From Curtobacterium pusillum (lineage in GTDB: Bacteria > Actinomycetota > Actinomycetes > Actinomycetales > Microbacteriaceae), in NCBI RefSeq assembly GCF_013359865.1, contig NZ_JABMCE010000069.1, forward strand, positions 1 to 64,000: 64,000 nucleotides of DNA, written 5' to 3'. The stretch's first letter is position 1. Each line of letters starts with the position of its first letter. The translations under genes were made by a program, and so were the position numbers. The notes beneath the pieces are model-generated. The model was not told the DNA's origin and did not search any database. It saw only the letters and a list, made by a program, of their open reading frames with translations. This document shows, piece by piece, positions 63,609 through 64,000 of the stretch.

Positions 63609-64000
63609 ATGAGCACCACCACCGAAGACCCCACCCTCGACACCGCCGCGGCGAAGAACCGCTGGTACCTGTCCGCCGCCCCCATCGGACGTGCGCTCGT
63701 GCACCTCTGCGTGCCGATGGCCGCCGCGATGGTCGTCAGCGCCGTCTACAACGTCATCAACGCCGGCTTCATCGGCTCGCAGCACGACACGTCGCTGCTC
63801 GCCGCGATCACCTTCGGCACCCCGCTCCTCGGCATCATCATGGCCGTCGGCGGCGTGTTCGGCGTCGGCGGCAGCGCGCTCATGTCCCGCATGCTCGGAG
63901 CATCCGAGCACGACCCCGCGAAGGCGCAGGACATCAAGCGTGTGGCCTCCTTCGCGCTGTGGGGAGCCGTCGTCACGGGAGCCGTCCTCGCCGTGGTCGG
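63609..64000 (+). CDS. MATE-family efflux transporter (5' part)
   Basis: First about 130 residues of a Na+ or H+ coupled multidrug/toxin exporter; the gene runs off the right edge. After a cytosolic N-terminus, P-I-G-R-A-L-V-H-L-C-V-P-M-A-A-A-M-V leads into TM1; then I-N-A-G-F-I-G and G-V-G-G-S-A-L-M-S-R-M-L-G-A, matching MATE helices 1-2. ATG 63609 has AAGGAGG upstream. Downstream of the marR-type gene, the probable regulator. Confidence 0.9.
   Translation, partial: MSTTTEDPTLDTAAAKNRWYLSAAPIGRALVHLCVPMAAAMVVSAVYNVINAGFIGSQHDTSLLAAITFGTPLLGIIMAVGGVFGVGGSALMSRMLGASEHDPAKAQDIKRVASFALWGAVVTGAVLAVV

Overview
The window is about 70% GC and carries the gene set of an actinobacterium of the family Microbacteriaceae, with a Curtobacterium-like feel. 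This rests on gene order and protein flavour, not on a 16S gene, since none lies in the window. There is no phage, transposase, CRISPR array or integrase. It reads as ordinary chromosome with carbohydrate-catabolic islands and an unusual load of short dispersed inverted repeats.

Left part (1-17.0 kb, all minus strand): a collinear housekeeping block runs, in the direction of transcription, infC-rpmI-rplT, an rRNA/tRNA 2'-O-methyltransferase, pheS-pheT, argC-argJ-argB-argD-argF-argG-argH, a 3-methyladenine DNA glycosylase, tyrS, and then the promoter and leader of an rRNA operon whose 16S gene begins beyond the left edge. Most arg genes overlap by 1-4 bases. No argR lies between argF and argG. 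infC appears to start with the rare codon AUU.

Middle part (17.0-46.5 kb): scattered single genes and small operons. They include DUF1844, maltokinase, a CHAD protein, a MaoC hydratase, a GH2 glycosidase behind a LacI-type operator, a PIG-V-like mannosyltransferase, a Tat lipoprotein amidase, tRNA-Ala(CGC), galU, a 5-formyl-THF cyclo-ligase, mscL and a CDP-alcohol phosphatidyltransferase. A large helicase-like protein with degenerate ATPase and nuclease motifs follows, then a CitE-like lyase, a flavin monooxygenase, an aldo/keto reductase, a quinone reductase and a polar amino acid ABC importer. The last unit is a three-gene overlapping operon: a divergent adenosylhomocysteinase-like protein, an amidohydrolase and a DUF985 cupin.

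Right part (46.5-64 kb): a PrsW-like membrane protease, a redoxin, and then a complete-looking oxidative L-fucose pathway arranged as two converging arms. The plus arm encodes a lactonase, an FAH-family hydrolase, an SDR dehydrogenase and a GntR/FadR regulator. The minus arm encodes an aldose dehydrogenase, mutarotase, GH29 alpha-L-fucosidase, two sugar permeases, a sugar-binding lipoprotein and L-fuconate dehydratase. Matching palindromes ACATCGGATG(T/A) lie at the head of both arms and probably bind the GntR protein. Then come TetR plus a 14-TM exporter, nadE, and a MarR-MATE efflux pair cut by the right edge.

The most unusual feature is the repeat content. (1) The 10-mer GGAGGCGCGG occurs at least 22 times, either as head-to-head pairs forming terminator hairpins or singly inside genes. 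(2) A roughly 72-bp hairpin with GCAAAACGCAAC/GTTGCGTTTTGC ends occurs three times, two copies showing compensatory stem changes. (3) A 58-bp palindrome bounded by CACCGGTG occurs twice, both times between convergent genes.
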